From contig CAIYPD010000027.1 of assembly GCA_903928075.1 (NCBI GenBank), forward strand, positions 1 to 47,327: 47,327 nt of DNA, read 5' to 3'. The notes under the pieces are model-generated. The model saw nothing but the letters and a program-made list of their open reading frames with translations, made no database searches and was not told where the DNA came from. The translations under genes and the position numbers were made by a program. Of this stretch, positions 1-9,001 are shown piece after piece; positions within the stretch are counted from its first letter, which is position 1; each line of letters starts with the position of its first letter. This stretch comes from Candidatus Firestoneibacteriota bacterium. Lineage in GTDB: Bacteria; Oederibacteriota; D2-FULL-39-29.

Positions 1-177
1 ACTATTTTTGTTACCACCCACTATATGGATGAAGTTGAAAATTGCAACCGGCTTGCCCTGGTTTACGCCGGAGATATTATTGCTTATGGAAGCCCTTCTG
101 AATTGAAATCGGCTAAAAAGACCGATAGTTTGGAAGAATTATTTGTTAACTCCATCAGGAGCTATCAGAACAAATGA
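1..177 (+). CDS. ABC transporter ATP-binding protein, C-terminal end (partial)
   Basis: The reading frame is open from base 1 to a TGA at 175-177 and encodes the last 58 residues of an ABC ATPase. It starts inside the segment TIFVTTHYMDEVE, which is the H-loop (switch histidine followed by the usual Met-Asp-Glu), then continues with the typical tail ending in a GDIIAYGSPSEL-like stretch. The Walker motifs lie outside the window. Its stop overlaps the ATG of the next permease (ATGA at 174-177), so it is translationally coupled to two ABC-2 permeases and should power that exporter from the cytoplasmic side. Confidence 0.9.
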   Translation, partial: TIFVTTHYMDEVENCNRLALVYAGDIIAYGSPSELKSAKKTDSLEELFVNSIRSYQNK

Positions 178-1310
178 ATACAAAAATCAACGCCATAATG
201 AAGAAGGAAGTACTGCATATAATTAGAGATCCCCGGTCGCTTGTAATGGCTATCGGCATGCCTATGATATTTATTTTTCTTTTCGGCTATGCAATAACTC
301 TTGATATAGATAATGTAAAGATAACGGTCTGCGATCATGATAAAACGAAAGAGAGCAGGGAATATATCGCTGCCTTTACCTCAAGCGGATATTTCAATAT
401 ACTTAAAATTACAGACAGCGAAAAAGAACTTCTACGCACTCTGGATGACGGATCTGCCAAAGCAGGCGTTGTTATACCTTCAAAATTTGGAGATACTTTA
501 AGCAGGAATGGACAGGTCGAGGTACAGGCAATAACCGACGGTTCCGAGGCCAACAGTACAAATGTGGTGATGGGCTATATTCGCGGTATTTCTTATATGT
601 ATTCCGGAAATCTTACTATGATAGCAATGAACAAAGCCGGGGTGGCAAAGATTAAAAATGTTCCCGGGCTTAATCCTAATATTAAAATATTTTATAATCA
701 GGAAATGAAGAGCCGTAATTTCATTATTCCAGGATTGATTGCGGTTATTATGAGCGTTATAATGGCCATACTTACTTCATTGACTATCGTGAGAGAAAAA
801 GAAAAAGGTACTTTCGAACAGCTTATCGTTACACCCGTGAAACCTTACGAGGTGATGATTGGAAAGATAATACCCTACTGGGTTTTGGGCATGTTTGATA
901 TGATGCTTGTCGTTCTTGTTGGTACCCTTGTATTTAATGTTCCTCTTAAAGGAAATATCGTCTTATTGTTCTTTATGACAGGAATATTCGCTTTTTCCGG
1001 ACTGGGAATAGGGCTTCTGGTTTCGACTCTGGCAAACACCCAGCAGGTAGCCAATCAAGTAGCAATGCTTGTTTCTTTTCTGCCGACTTTCATTCTTTCC
1101 GGTTTTATGTTCCCGATAAAGAGCATGCCTTTATTGATTCAGCTCGTGACGGTAATTGTACCCGCAAAGTATTTTCTTGTAGTTCTACGCGGAGTATTCC
1201 TAAAAGGAAGCGGTTTGATGATCCTGCTTTCTGAGTTTTTTGTGCTTACGCTTTTTGGAATACTGCTGATTCTTTTGTCGTCCAGGAATTTTAAAAAGAA
1301 AATAAAGTGA
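174..1310 (+). CDS. ABC-2 type transporter permease (YhhJ/YbhR-like), first of a pair
   Basis: Membrane permease of 378 residues in the ABC-2 family. One transmembrane segment lies near residues 22-42, a soluble extracytoplasmic domain spans about 45-180, and roughly five membrane helices follow from about residue 183 to the end. The cytoplasmic signature EKGTFEQLIVTPVKPYEVMIG precedes the second helix group and matches the ABC-2 consensus. Start ATG overlaps the ATPase stop. The next gene encodes a homologous permease of the same length, so the two probably form a heterodimer. Family members export drugs or envelope components; the substrate cannot be read from sequence. Confidence 0.9.
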   Translation: MNTKINAIMKKEVLHIIRDPRSLVMAIGMPMIFIFLFGYAITLDIDNVKITVCDHDKTKESREYIAAFTSSGYFNILKITDSEKELLRTLDDGSAKAGVVIPSKFGDTLSRNGQVEVQAITDGSEANSTNVVMGYIRGISYMYSGNLTMIAMNKAGVAKIKNVPGLNPNIKIFYNQEMKSRNFIIPGLIAVIMSVIMAILTSLTIVREKEKGTFEQLIVTPVKPYEVMIGKIIPYWVLGMFDMMLVVLVGTLVFNVPLKGNIVLLFFMTGIFAFSGLGIGLLVSTLANTQQVANQVAMLVSFLPTFILSGFMFPIKSMPLLIQLVTVIVPAKYFLVVLRGVFLKGSGLMILLSEFFVLTLFGILLILLSSRNFKKKIK

Positions 1311-1317
1311 GGAAGCT

Positions 1318-2454
1318 TTGAAAAAAATACTTCAGCTGGCAAAAAAGGAGTTTATCCAGACTTTCCGTGATAAGAAAATGCTGCCTATTATATTTGTCGC
1401 TCCGGTTCTTCAATTGATAATGCTTGGCTATGCGGTGACAACGGATGTAAAACATATTTATCTTTCGGTGATGGATCTTGACAATTCCGTAGAAAGCCGT
1501 GAACTTGCGGGTGCGGCGTTTCACAGCGGCTATTTTGATTTTAAGGGAAAGATTGAAAATGAGAAGGATATCACAACCGCGCTTAATAGCGGAAAAACCG
1601 ATTTCGTTTTGTTTTTTCCGGTTGATTATAGCAAGAATATAAGAATGAATAAAAAGGCATCTTTTCAGATAATAGCTGACGGCTCTGACTCCAATTTGAC
1701 TTCAATAGGTATTAACTATTTGAATGACATTATTCAAAAGGAAAATGCCGAATTCAGGAACAAAGTAATGAAAGAGAGGGCGGGTTTAAACGGCAAAGCC
1801 ATATCTTTCCCTCAAGTTGACCCGGAGTTTAAAATTCTGTATAATCCTGAACTAAAGAGCGCGAATTATATGGTTCCAGGTGTTATGGCCTTAATTTTGA
1901 CGTTAATGACAATGCTTTTGACTTCAATGGCTCTGACAAAAGAAAAAGAAACCGGAACGATGGAGCAATTAGTAGTTTCTCCTCTAAAACCGCATCAAAT
2001 AGTATTCGGAAAAACCCTTCCTTTTGTTGTAATAGGTATGCTTGATGTAGTGCTGGTTGTTGCGGGGGGTATATTGGTTTTCAATATACCTGTTGTCGGA
2101 AACCTCTGGCTTCTTGGCGTTTGTTCTCTTGTCTTTATTTCAAGCACTCTTGGAATAGGTTTATTTATTTCTACGATTTCTAGAACACAACAACAAGCCA
2201 TGTTGACCACCTTTATCTTTATATTTCCTTCCATGATAATTTCAGGATTTGTATTTCCTGTTTCCAATATGCCTCATATAGTCCAATATCTTACTTATTT
2301 TATCCCAATGCGGTATTATTTAACCATTATAAGAGGGATTGTTCTTAAAGGTAACGGTATAGAAATTCTTTGGCCGGATATCTTGGCGCTGATAATATTC
2401 GGTGCAGTTATATTTTATCTGAGTTCTATGCGCTTTAGAAGGAAACTGGGGTAG
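1318..2454 (+). CDS. ABC-2 type transporter permease, second of a pair
   Basis: Permease of 378 residues with the same layout as its upstream neighbour: one N-terminal helix (about 20-42), a large extracytoplasmic domain, then a five-helix block. The ABC-2 signature EKETGTMEQLVVSPLKPHQ is present. The best start is TTG at 1318, seven bases after the previous stop, with GAGGAAG just upstream as ribosome-binding site. Same operon as the ATPase and first permease. A duplication of one ancestral permease is the simplest origin of the pair. No outer-membrane partner or adaptor is visible downstream. Confidence 0.88.
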   Translation: MKKILQLAKKEFIQTFRDKKMLPIIFVAPVLQLIMLGYAVTTDVKHIYLSVMDLDNSVESRELAGAAFHSGYFDFKGKIENEKDITTALNSGKTDFVLFFPVDYSKNIRMNKKASFQIIADGSDSNLTSIGINYLNDIIQKENAEFRNKVMKERAGLNGKAISFPQVDPEFKILYNPELKSANYMVPGVMALILTLMTMLLTSMALTKEKETGTMEQLVVSPLKPHQIVFGKTLPFVVIGMLDVVLVVAGGILVFNIPVVGNLWLLGVCSLVFISSTLGIGLFISTISRTQQQAMLTTFIFIFPSMIISGFVFPVSNMPHIVQYLTYFIPMRYYLTIIRGIVLKGNGIEILWPDILALIIFGAVIFYLSSMRFRRKLG

Positions 2455-2751
2455 GCTTGCGAATGCATAAGGTACGGATGGATGCTTAGGGGGTTAGGGG
2501 TTTGGTAAAAGATACGGAAGACCGAGGTCAGAAGTCTGAAGACGGACGAACGGAATGGCAAGTAGATGGTAAGAGATTAGAATACAAGCCGACAAGACAA
2601 TAAAATTGGAGCAGAAGACAAGATAACAAGACGAAAGCTTGAATATTTGTTATCAAAATTAACACTACCATAATGTAGGTCGTGTTATCCTGTTGTCTTC
2701 CTGTCTTAATAGAAGTTGACTTTTATACTTGACCTGAAGTAAGATAACCTT
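2455..2751. other. Intergenic gap with degenerate dispersed repeat text
   Basis: No gene is supported here. Bases 2484-2510 (GCTTAGGGGGTTAGGGGTTT and following TGGTAAAAG) resemble 10009-10036 upstream of the DUF1844 gene, so this is a dispersed intergenic sequence. A stretch near 2615-2635 (ACAAGATAACAAGACG) is loosely complementary to 2681-2708 (GTGTTATCCTGTTGTCTT). No convincing terminator or promoter was found. Confidence 0.45.
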
Positions 2752-3441
2752 ATGATACTCAAGGGGAGATCATTAATACTGTTTTCGTTTGTTTTTTTTG
2801 GCATTTTTCTTGCTGTTTTTAATCCTTTTTTTGCAATACTTGCCGGGATAATTTCTTATATCTTACCCGCTTATCTGAAACACCGCAAAGAAAAAGCCTT
2901 TAAAGAAACCTTCAGAGAGCAGTTAATAGACGCCGTGGAATTAATTGCCGGTGCTTTAAAATCAGGTATGACTTTTCAGCAGGCACTTGTTTATGTTATT
3001 GCGGAAACTAAAGAACCTATCTCGTCTGAGCTTAAGAGTGTTATGGAAAAAGTAATGCTAGGGGTTGGTGCTGATAAAGCTCTGTTTGAACTTGCCGAAA
3101 AAAGGCGGCTTGAGGAATTATTTTTGCTTTCTTCGGCTCTAGCAATTACAAAAGATGCCGGAGGCAATTTAGCTGAAGTGTTGAAAAATATTTGTTCGGG
3201 GCTGAGGGATAGATTACTTCTTGAAAAGCAGATTGAGGTCCTTACGGCCCAGGGGAAACTTTCTGGTCTAATTGTGGGTGGCCTGCCGTTTGCTATTTTA
3301 ATTTTAATGTATTTGGTTGATAAGGAACTAATTCTGCCTATGTTTAATTCGTTTGCCGGGTGGATTTTACTCGGCGGTGCCCTGCTTCTCGAATTAACAG
3401 GTGCGTTGTTTATCAGAAAGATTGTTCAAATAGACTATTAA
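2752..3441 (+). CDS. TadB-like type II secretion system F-domain protein
   Basis: Inner-membrane protein of 229 residues with a T2SF domain, as in the TadB platform component of Flp/Tad pilus assembly. Two hydrophobic segments near residues 7-42 are followed by a cytoplasmic helical domain (about 48-160, with LKSGMTFQQAL typical of the family) and two C-terminal helices (about 165-222). It is shorter than usual TadB proteins of about 300 residues, lacking the usual N-terminal part. A TadC-like gene follows nine bases later. No tadA ATPase, tadZ or pilin gene is adjacent, so the pair is separated from a normal tad cluster. The ribosome-binding site is weak. Confidence 0.8.
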   Translation: MILKGRSLILFSFVFFGIFLAVFNPFFAILAGIISYILPAYLKHRKEKAFKETFREQLIDAVELIAGALKSGMTFQQALVYVIAETKEPISSELKSVMEKVMLGVGADKALFELAEKRRLEELFLLSSALAITKDAGGNLAEVLKNICSGLRDRLLLEKQIEVLTAQGKLSGLIVGGLPFAILILMYLVDKELILPMFNSFAGWILLGGALLLELTGALFIRKIVQIDY

Positions 3442-3450
3442 GGAAAGCTA

Positions 3451-4314
3451 ATGGTGATTTTTGTAACTGTACTTTTTGGAACAGCGGTTTTTATTTTGAT
3501 AAGACTGGGACAGGCCAAATATAGTAGCCCGCTCATTACAAGAAACATATTAATAAAAACAAACAACAAAGGAACAAAACTTCAATATTATAATAAAGTG
3601 CTAATAAATTTCATTGCCGTGTATACCGCAAAATTGCCTTTAGGAAGGTACAGGCTTTTGATAGGCCGAAGACTTATATTTTTACGGTCAGAAAAGATGT
3701 ATTCTCCGGATGAATTTCTCTCCTACAAAATATTGATGTCCGTAACAGGTAGTCTGGTCTACCTGGGGCTATTTAACACTTTTGATATTTCCGGTTTGGC
3801 TGCGGTCATTCTTCTATTTAGATTTCCTGAATATGAGCTGAGAAAGAAAAAAGAAAAATATGAAAGAGACATTCTAAAAGAGCTTCCGTTCGCACTGGAC
3901 CTGGTAATAGTGTGTGTGGAGGCAGGGCTTACATTTGACGCAGCAGTGGCAAAATATATCTATGGCGGGAAGAAAACATCTTTGAGAAATGAGTTTGAGC
4001 AGTATTTGAAAAGCATGGGTATGGGCGAAAACAGGGAGAAAGGATTGAAAGCTCTTTCTGAAAGAGTGAATCTAAGGGATTTTACCTCCTTGATTTACAC
4101 CGTATTACAATCAGAAAAACTCGGAACAGGGATCGCCGGTTCTCTGCGGCTTAAAAACAGCGACTTACGGGTAAGCAGAAAGCAAAGAGCAGAAAAAATG
4201 GCCATTCAAACACCCGTAAAACTCATGCTGCCGTTAGTTGTTTTTATTTTACCTGTAATTTTTATAGTTATTCTTGGCCCGGTTGTACTTAGAATAATCA
4301 CGGATCTTAAGTAG
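3451..4314 (+). CDS. TadC-like type II secretion system F-domain protein
   Basis: Membrane protein of 287 residues with the TadC pattern: an N-terminal helix (about 1-20), two helices near 93-125, the motif ELPFALDLVIVCVEAGLTFD that characterises TadC T2SF domains, and a final helix near 255-282. Preceded by AGGAAAGCTA as ribosome-binding site and co-transcribed with the TadB-like gene. TadB and TadC together form the inner-membrane platform for pilus extension. The required ATPase and pilins must be encoded elsewhere if the machine is functional. Confidence 0.82.
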   Translation: MVIFVTVLFGTAVFILIRLGQAKYSSPLITRNILIKTNNKGTKLQYYNKVLINFIAVYTAKLPLGRYRLLIGRRLIFLRSEKMYSPDEFLSYKILMSVTGSLVYLGLFNTFDISGLAAVILLFRFPEYELRKKKEKYERDILKELPFALDLVIVCVEAGLTFDAAVAKYIYGGKKTSLRNEFEQYLKSMGMGENREKGLKALSERVNLRDFTSLIYTVLQSEKLGTGIAGSLRLKNSDLRVSRKQRAEKMAIQTPVKLMLPLVVFILPVIFIVILGPVVLRIITDLK

Positions 4315-4395
4315 AAAAGCGATAAAAACAGTGTTTATTGCAAAAAAAGAGCCTAACTCTCGCATAATCAAGATATTTAACCCTTATGGAGTCTT

Positions 4396-4424
4396 TTGCC
4401 GGTAGCCGGATAATATACCGGCAA
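4396..4424. other. Perfect 9-bp inverted repeat between tadC and pilT
   Basis: TTGCCGGTA at 4396-4404 and TACCGGCAA at 4416-4424 are exact reverse complements with an 11-base loop. No T-run follows on either strand, so an ordinary intrinsic terminator is unlikely. It may be an operator, an RNA hairpin at the 3' end of the tad transcript, or part of an intergenic repeat. Confidence 0.55.
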
Positions 4425-4622
4425 CCGTAAAAGCAAAACTCCCCTAAAACACAGTATTATTGAACTTTCTTTCGAAAATGCAAAAAAAACTTTTGGTAGA
4501 ATAAAATAAAATATCTGCTTAATAATGATTGGTACTATTGCAATTAATATAATTATTTGATAAAATACGAACTAATATATATTTAATCTGAGTTAATAAT
4601 AAAGCCTTAAATTAAAAGGACT

Positions 4623-4651
4623 TTGACAATGCTTTAATTATCTGTTATGTG
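4623..4651 (+). promoter_or_regulatory. Candidate sigma-70 promoter for pilT
   Basis: TTGACA at 4623-4628, a 17-base spacer, and TATGTG at 4646-4651. The -35 is perfect and the -10 is weak. It lies about 100 bases upstream of the pilT ATG inside an AT-rich gap, in the right orientation for pilT and the TPR gene. Confidence 0.5.
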
Positions 4652-4757
4652 GAAAGTGCTGCAGTGTTTTTGGCAAAAATAATATTACGAAATATTTTAG
4701 ACAATCTGATTTTTCTTATAAGTCAAAAGGTTCTCAGTTTGTTTGGGGAGTTTAGTA

Positions 4758-5849
4758 ATGAATATTAACCTTCTGCTTCAGGAGATGCTTGATCAACAGG
4801 CATCGGATATACATTTGAAAGCAGGAAGCACCCCTATGTGGCGGATTGACGGAGAGCTTGTTGGTTTTGGCGACGAAAAACTTAAACCGGAAGCAACCGG
4901 CGGTATTGCGGCAAGTCTCATGGATGAAAGACAAAGGCAAAAGTTTGAAAGGACAAATGAAGTTGATCTGGCTAAAGAGGTCGGTGAGTACAGGGTCAGG
5001 GCAAATATTTCAAGGCAGAGAGGTTCGATTGCGATTGCTTTGAGAGTTATTCCAAAAAAAATTCCAAGTTTCGAAGAATTACATCTTCCTGAAGCTCTTA
5101 AAGAGATTGCTATGGAAAGAAGAGGGCTGGTGCTGGTCACAGGAACAGCAGGAAGTGGAAAGTCCACCACCATGGCAACGATGCTTAATAACATTAACGA
5201 GAATGTTGCCTGTCACATTGTTACGGTAGAGGATCCGATAGAGTTTATTTATGAGGATAAGAAGAGCTGTATATGCCAGCGTGAAGTAGGCGTAGATACT
5301 GCAAGTTATTCAACAGCTCTAAAAGCAGTATTAAGACAGGATCCGGATGTTATTATAGTTGGAGAAATGCGGGATTATGAGACTATGTCTGCGGCACTTT
5401 CAGCAGCCGAGACGGGGCATATGGTAATAAGTTCTTTACATACAATAGATGCCGGCCAGACTGTTGATAGAATAGTCGATTCTTTTCCTGCCGGGCAACA
5501 GCCTCAGATCAGGGCCCAGCTGGCTTCGACTCTTACGGCGGTAATTTCTTTAAGATTGCTGCGCAGAACGGGATGCAAAGGCCGGGTGCCCGCGGTGGAG
5601 ATACTTAGAGCTACGCCGACAGTGAAGACGCTAATAAGAGAGCAAAAAACTTCTCAACTCCGGCAGTTAATTCAAGCCGGAAATGTGCAGCATAAAATGC
5701 AGACTTTTGATCAGAGTCTTTTGAATCTTTACAGGGAAGGGCTTGTCAGCATGGAAGATGCTCTGGTAGAGGCTACCAGTTCTACAGATTTAAAATTAGG
5801 TTTGGACGATTTAATTAGCAGCGGAGCTTCCATTAAATTAAAAAAATAG
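4758..5849 (+). CDS. pilT: Type IV pilus retraction ATPase PilT/PilU
   Basis: Cytoplasmic hexameric ATPase of the PilT family, 363 residues, which drives pilus retraction and twitching motility. Visible motifs are Walker A GTAGSGKST (residues 129-137), the Asp box and Walker B region ending DPDVIIVGEMRD, and the His box GHMVISSLHT. The N-terminal segment QASDIHLKAGSTPMWRIDGE is the PAS-like domain of PilT. The ATG at 4758 is preferred over an in-frame TTG at 4743 because GGGGAG lies seven bases ahead of it. The C-terminal phrase HKMQTFDQSL resembles PilU as much as PilT, so the subtype is open. A TPR gene follows 53 bases later. Confidence 0.92.
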   Translation: MNINLLLQEMLDQQASDIHLKAGSTPMWRIDGELVGFGDEKLKPEATGGIAASLMDERQRQKFERTNEVDLAKEVGEYRVRANISRQRGSIAIALRVIPKKIPSFEELHLPEALKEIAMERRGLVLVTGTAGSGKSTTMATMLNNINENVACHIVTVEDPIEFIYEDKKSCICQREVGVDTASYSTALKAVLRQDPDVIIVGEMRDYETMSAALSAAETGHMVISSLHTIDAGQTVDRIVDSFPAGQQPQIRAQLASTLTAVISLRLLRRTGCKGRVPAVEILRATPTVKTLIREQKTSQLRQLIQAGNVQHKMQTFDQSLLNLYREGLVSMEDALVEATSSTDLKLGLDDLISSGASIKLKK

Positions 5850-5902
5850 TTTTTAAGATTGTTCGGAAAGTTACGGTAATATAAATATATTGGAGAGAGT
5901 GA

Positions 5903-7357
5903 ATGAACGAAGAGGAATTACAAAAATTACTAACCAAGGCAAATGAAGTTCTTCAGCAGGGAGATAAAGATAAAGCTATTTCCCTGTATGAGGAAATTGT
6001 AACCAAAGATCCTAATAATGCCGAAGCGCATATGAGATTAGCCAACCTTTATTCAGAAAAGGGGATGAAAGACAAGGCCTCTCATGAACTTCTACTGCTG
6101 GGTAATGCCTATTATGAAAGCCGGCTTTTTAAAAACGCGCTAAAGTATTTTCAGAGAGTCCTTGAATTTGACTCTACACACATAGAGGCGAGAATAAAAG
6201 CGGCAGAAATATATTTCAGCGAAGAAATGGAAAGAGAAGCTAAGCTGGAATATTTGGCCATAGCAGAATATTATTTAGCAGCTGATGATCTTAATAAAGC
6301 CGACGAATTTGCGCAGAAAGCAATAGAGCTTAAAAGTATAGAAGCACATTATATAATGGGCCTGGTTAATTTTAAACGGGGAATGTTTAAAGAGGCTGCC
6401 TATTCGCTTGAAACCCTTACGAAAATTAAAGTTAATCATGTTGATGCTTTATTACACCTTGGTTACGCCTATTCCAATCTCGGCAAATACCAGGAAGCTG
6501 CTGCGGCCTTCGCAAGAGCACTAAAAGCCGATCCTTTAAGTATTGAAGCTTTGAAAGGCCTTACTGACTCTTATGCGAAAAAGGGTTCACCCTCCGAAGC
6601 TAACGGTTGGTATCTTAAAGCTATGGACGCCATGATCAAAATACGCGACTATGAGAATGCCGTAAAGTTTGCTCTGGAATTCATTAAAGATTCTCCGCTT
6701 AATCCTGAGGCCTATGTAAAGCTGTCACAGGTGTGCGAGTATAAAAATTTAAAAGACGAAGCCGTTAAAAATTTAAGAATAGCCGGAGACCTGTACGTCA
6801 AACAAAAAGCCGAGACAAAAGCAAAAGAGTGTTATGATAAAGCGGCTCTTTTGATCCAGCCAGGAGCAGTACCTGCAGAGCCTAAGACAACTTCCGTACC
6901 GGCCGGTGTTTCAATTCATCAGGAAGACCTGATAGAAAGGACTGTTGCGGTCTCGTCAGGTAGACCGAAAATTAGCACAGCATCAAAAAAAGATCAGGTA
7001 GAAGAGTCAGAACAGGGCAAACAGGCGGCAGCAAACAAAGAGGAGGCAATTTCGAAATTTGAACTTGCGCCCGCTGTTTCCGGGCAAAGCACTCAGTTTG
7101 TTGAAGCAAAAGGAGAGATAGCAGATTTATTTGAAGAAGCCCGGAAATACATGAAAGACCATTATTATGAAAAAGCAATAGAGATCTACCGTTTGATCCT
7201 GAAGAAAGAATCGAGAAACATTACTGTAAGACAAAAATTGCATCAAGCCTATCTTTTACTGGCACAGCAGGAAGAAGAGAAAGGGCATGAACCCGTTTCA
7301 GTTGTGCCCGGAAAAGTTGCGCCTAAAGAAAAGAAGAACAAAATATCCTACCTTTAG
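5903..7357 (+). CDS. Tetratricopeptide repeat protein
   Basis: Protein of 484 residues built mostly from TPR units: about eight repeats from residue 5 to 320, then a low-complexity linker (about 320-405) and one further TPR near 410-460. No signal peptide or membrane helix is visible, so it is probably cytoplasmic. TPR arrays act as scaffolds for protein complexes. Its position directly after pilT suggests a role with the pilus ATPase, but this is inferred only from context. Ribosome-binding site GGAGAG precedes the ATG at good spacing. The gene ends at a bidirectional terminator. Confidence 0.85.
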   Translation: MNEEELQKLLTKANEVLQQGDKDKAISLYEEIVTKDPNNAEAHMRLANLYSEKGMKDKASHELLLLGNAYYESRLFKNALKYFQRVLEFDSTHIEARIKAAEIYFSEEMEREAKLEYLAIAEYYLAADDLNKADEFAQKAIELKSIEAHYIMGLVNFKRGMFKEAAYSLETLTKIKVNHVDALLHLGYAYSNLGKYQEAAAAFARALKADPLSIEALKGLTDSYAKKGSPSEANGWYLKAMDAMIKIRDYENAVKFALEFIKDSPLNPEAYVKLSQVCEYKNLKDEAVKNLRIAGDLYVKQKAETKAKECYDKAALLIQPGAVPAEPKTTSVPAGVSIHQEDLIERTVAVSSGRPKISTASKKDQVEESEQGKQAAANKEEAISKFELAPAVSGQSTQFVEAKGEIADLFEEARKYMKDHYYEKAIEIYRLILKKESRNITVRQKLHQAYLLLAQQEEEKGHEPVSVVPGKVAPKEKKNKISYL

Positions 7358-7398
7358 TACAAATTCGAAGCACTAAATTCTAAATTCGAAACAATGAA

Positions 7399-7432
7399 AA
7401 AAAGGCCACTTGGTATCCCAAGAGGCCTTTTT
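7399..7432. terminator. Bidirectional intrinsic terminator between convergent genes
   Basis: AAAAAGGCC at 7399-7407 pairs with GGCCTTTTT at 7424-7432, with an inner CTTGG/CCAAG stem and a TATC loop. T-runs follow on both strands. It separates the + strand TPR gene from the - strand PLP enzyme gene and should end both transcripts. Confidence 0.9.
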
Positions 7433-7450
7433 CATTTAAAAACAAAATTG

Positions 7451-8827
7451 TTAAATCACGCCGAGTTCTTTACCGACCAGTTTAAATTTGTCAAGAACAA
7501 ATTCCATTTCCTCAATCGTGTGTGTTGCGGTATAACTGGTTCTTATAAGTGCCTGTCCCTGCTGCACGGCGGGGGAGACGACCGGGTTGACGAAAACGCC
7601 TTCTTCTTCGAGCCGTTTACCCATCTTGTAGCATTTGAAATCATCACCTATGAAAATGGGAATGATTGCTGATTCGGTGTCACCGGTCTTGAAACCTAAC
7701 GATTTAAAATTTTTCAACATCATTCTGGTGATTTTCCAGAGATTTTCACGCCTTTCTGGTTCATTCTGTATTATCTCAAGGGCCGCAAGTACTGATCCCA
7801 CATTTGCCGGAGGAATCGAAGCCTGGAACATCTGGGCTCTGGAAGTGTGTTTAATATAATTTATAGTTCTTTCTTCGGAGGAAATATAGCCGCCTATGGA
7901 AGCAAAGGATTTTGAGAATGTGCCCATAATCAAATCAACGTTATCTTCAACTCCAAAATGCTCTGAAACGCCGCGCCCGTGCTTGCCAAAAACTCCCACA
8001 GAATGGGCGTCATCCACCATCACTCTTGCACCGAATTTCTTGGCTATGGCGCAAATCTCGGGAAGTTTTGCCAGGTCGCCCTCCATTGAGAAAACCCCGT
8101 CGACGACTATAAGTTTACCGGCTTTTGGTTCTGCTCGGGCTATCAATCTTTCCAGGTCCTGCATATCATTGTGTTTGAATTTAATTGTTCTTGCAAAGGA
8201 TAACCGTGTTCCGTCGATAATAGAAGCGTGATTAGTCCGATCGCAGAAGATCAGGTCATCTTTACCTGCAATTGAGGAAACTACCCCCACATTGGTTGTA
8301 AAACCAGTGGAATACAGTAAGGCGGCCTCTTTTCCGAGAAACTTTGCCAGAGCCTCTTCGCATTTCACATGCAGGTCAAGTGTCCCGTTTAAAAATCTGG
8401 AGCCGGAACAGCCGGTCCCGTATTTTTTTATAGCTTCGATAGCGGCTTCTTTGACTTTTGGATGGCTGGTTAAACCCAGGTAGTTATTGGAACCTATCAT
8501 TATCAGTCTCTTGCCATGATACATAACTTCAGTGTCCTGCCCGGACTCCAGCACTCTGAAAAACGGATACAAGCCGGCTTCTTTCACCTGGTCGGCAGCG
8601 GTAAAATTAAGGCATTTCTCGAAGAGATCGCCTTTTTTAGTGCCGGTGGGTATAATGTATTCATCGCTCAAATTAGCCATTCTGGCTGCTTTCAATTTAA
8701 CATTTAGGCTTTGTTTTTTGTAGATGTCTTTTACCTTCTGTCCGAATCTTTTTATTCCGACAGCTTCACCTTTTAGTTTTCTCATCTTTCGAAGCCTGCG
8801 AAACGCCTTCATTTTGTTCATTACCAT
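7451..8827 (-). CDS. Serine palmitoyltransferase-like alpha-oxoamine synthase
   Basis: PLP enzyme of the alpha-oxoamine synthase family (BioF, Kbl, SPT), 458 residues. It condenses an amino acid with an acyl thioester. The Schiff-base lysine is K306 in GTFSKSFASIGGY; the ring-stacking H200 is in TNHAS, and D272 with H275 lie in VDDAHS. The segment GLYPFFRVLESGQDTEV near residues 85-101 is the typical start of bacterial serine palmitoyltransferases rather than BioF, which points to 3-ketosphinganine synthesis. An extra basic N-terminal stretch of about 80 residues precedes it. The start has AAGGAG at good spacing. It diverges from an epimerase-like reductase. BioF or Kbl activity is the main alternative. 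Confidence 0.8.
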   Translation of the reverse strand: MVMNKMKAFRRLRKMRKLKGEAVGIKRFGQKVKDIYKKQSLNVKLKAARMANLSDEYIIPTGTKKGDLFEKCLNFTAADQVKEAGLYPFFRVLESGQDTEVMYHGKRLIMIGSNNYLGLTSHPKVKEAAIEAIKKYGTGCSGSRFLNGTLDLHVKCEEALAKFLGKEAALLYSTGFTTNVGVVSSIAGKDDLIFCDRTNHASIIDGTRLSFARTIKFKHNDMQDLERLIARAEPKAGKLIVVDGVFSMEGDLAKLPEICAIAKKFGARVMVDDAHSVGVFGKHGRGVSEHFGVEDNVDLIMGTFSKSFASIGGYISSEERTINYIKHTSRAQMFQASIPPANVGSVLAALEIIQNEPERRENLWKITRMMLKNFKSLGFKTGDTESAIIPIFIGDDFKCYKMGKRLEEEGVFVNPVVSPAVQQGQALIRTSYTATHTIEEMEFVLDKFKLVGKELGVI

Positions 8828-8888
8828 AATTTCTCCTTTTGCTGCCGGGAACGGTCTACTGTCAAATATTTGCGCTTCTGAATAATTC

Positions 8889-8918
8889 TTTATAAAACTT
8901 GCTTCTTTATGTTATAAT
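8889..8918 (+). promoter_or_regulatory. Candidate promoter for the epimerase-like gene
   Basis: A perfect TATAAT at 8913-8918 has TTTATA at 8889-8894 as a fair -35 with an 18-base spacer. A second TATAAT at 8933-8938 lacks a clear -35. Either would read toward the gene at 9002. The oppositely directed promoter at 8941-8969 lies close by, so the two could share regulation. Confidence 0.4.
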
Positions 8919-8940
8919 CCAGATTAATAAACTATAATGT

Positions 8941-8969
8941 ATTATAAATCCCTATGCAATAAAAGTCAA
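8941..8969 (-). promoter_or_regulatory. Strong candidate promoter for the PLP synthase gene
   Basis: On the - strand TTGACT (8964-8969) is followed after 17 bases by a perfect TATAAT (8941-8946). It would give a leader of about 105 bases before the ATG at 8827. It is back to back with the promoter candidate for the divergent gene at 9002. Confidence 0.65.
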
Positions 8970-9001
8970 ACACAATTTAGGGCTAAAGACGGAGACGAAC
9001 T

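Larger units (their letters stand above)
4315..4757. other. AT-rich intergenic region upstream of pilT
   Basis: No coding sequence is supported in this 443-base gap, which is clearly more AT-rich than the genes around it. It holds one perfect inverted repeat (4396-4424) and one good promoter candidate (4623-4651), listed separately. The rest is A/T tracts without recognisable structure. Confidence 0.6.

Noticed and set aside
7394-8723. Several + strand open frames opposite the PLP synthase gene
   Set aside because: They are antisense shadows of a well-supported gene with clear catalytic motifs.
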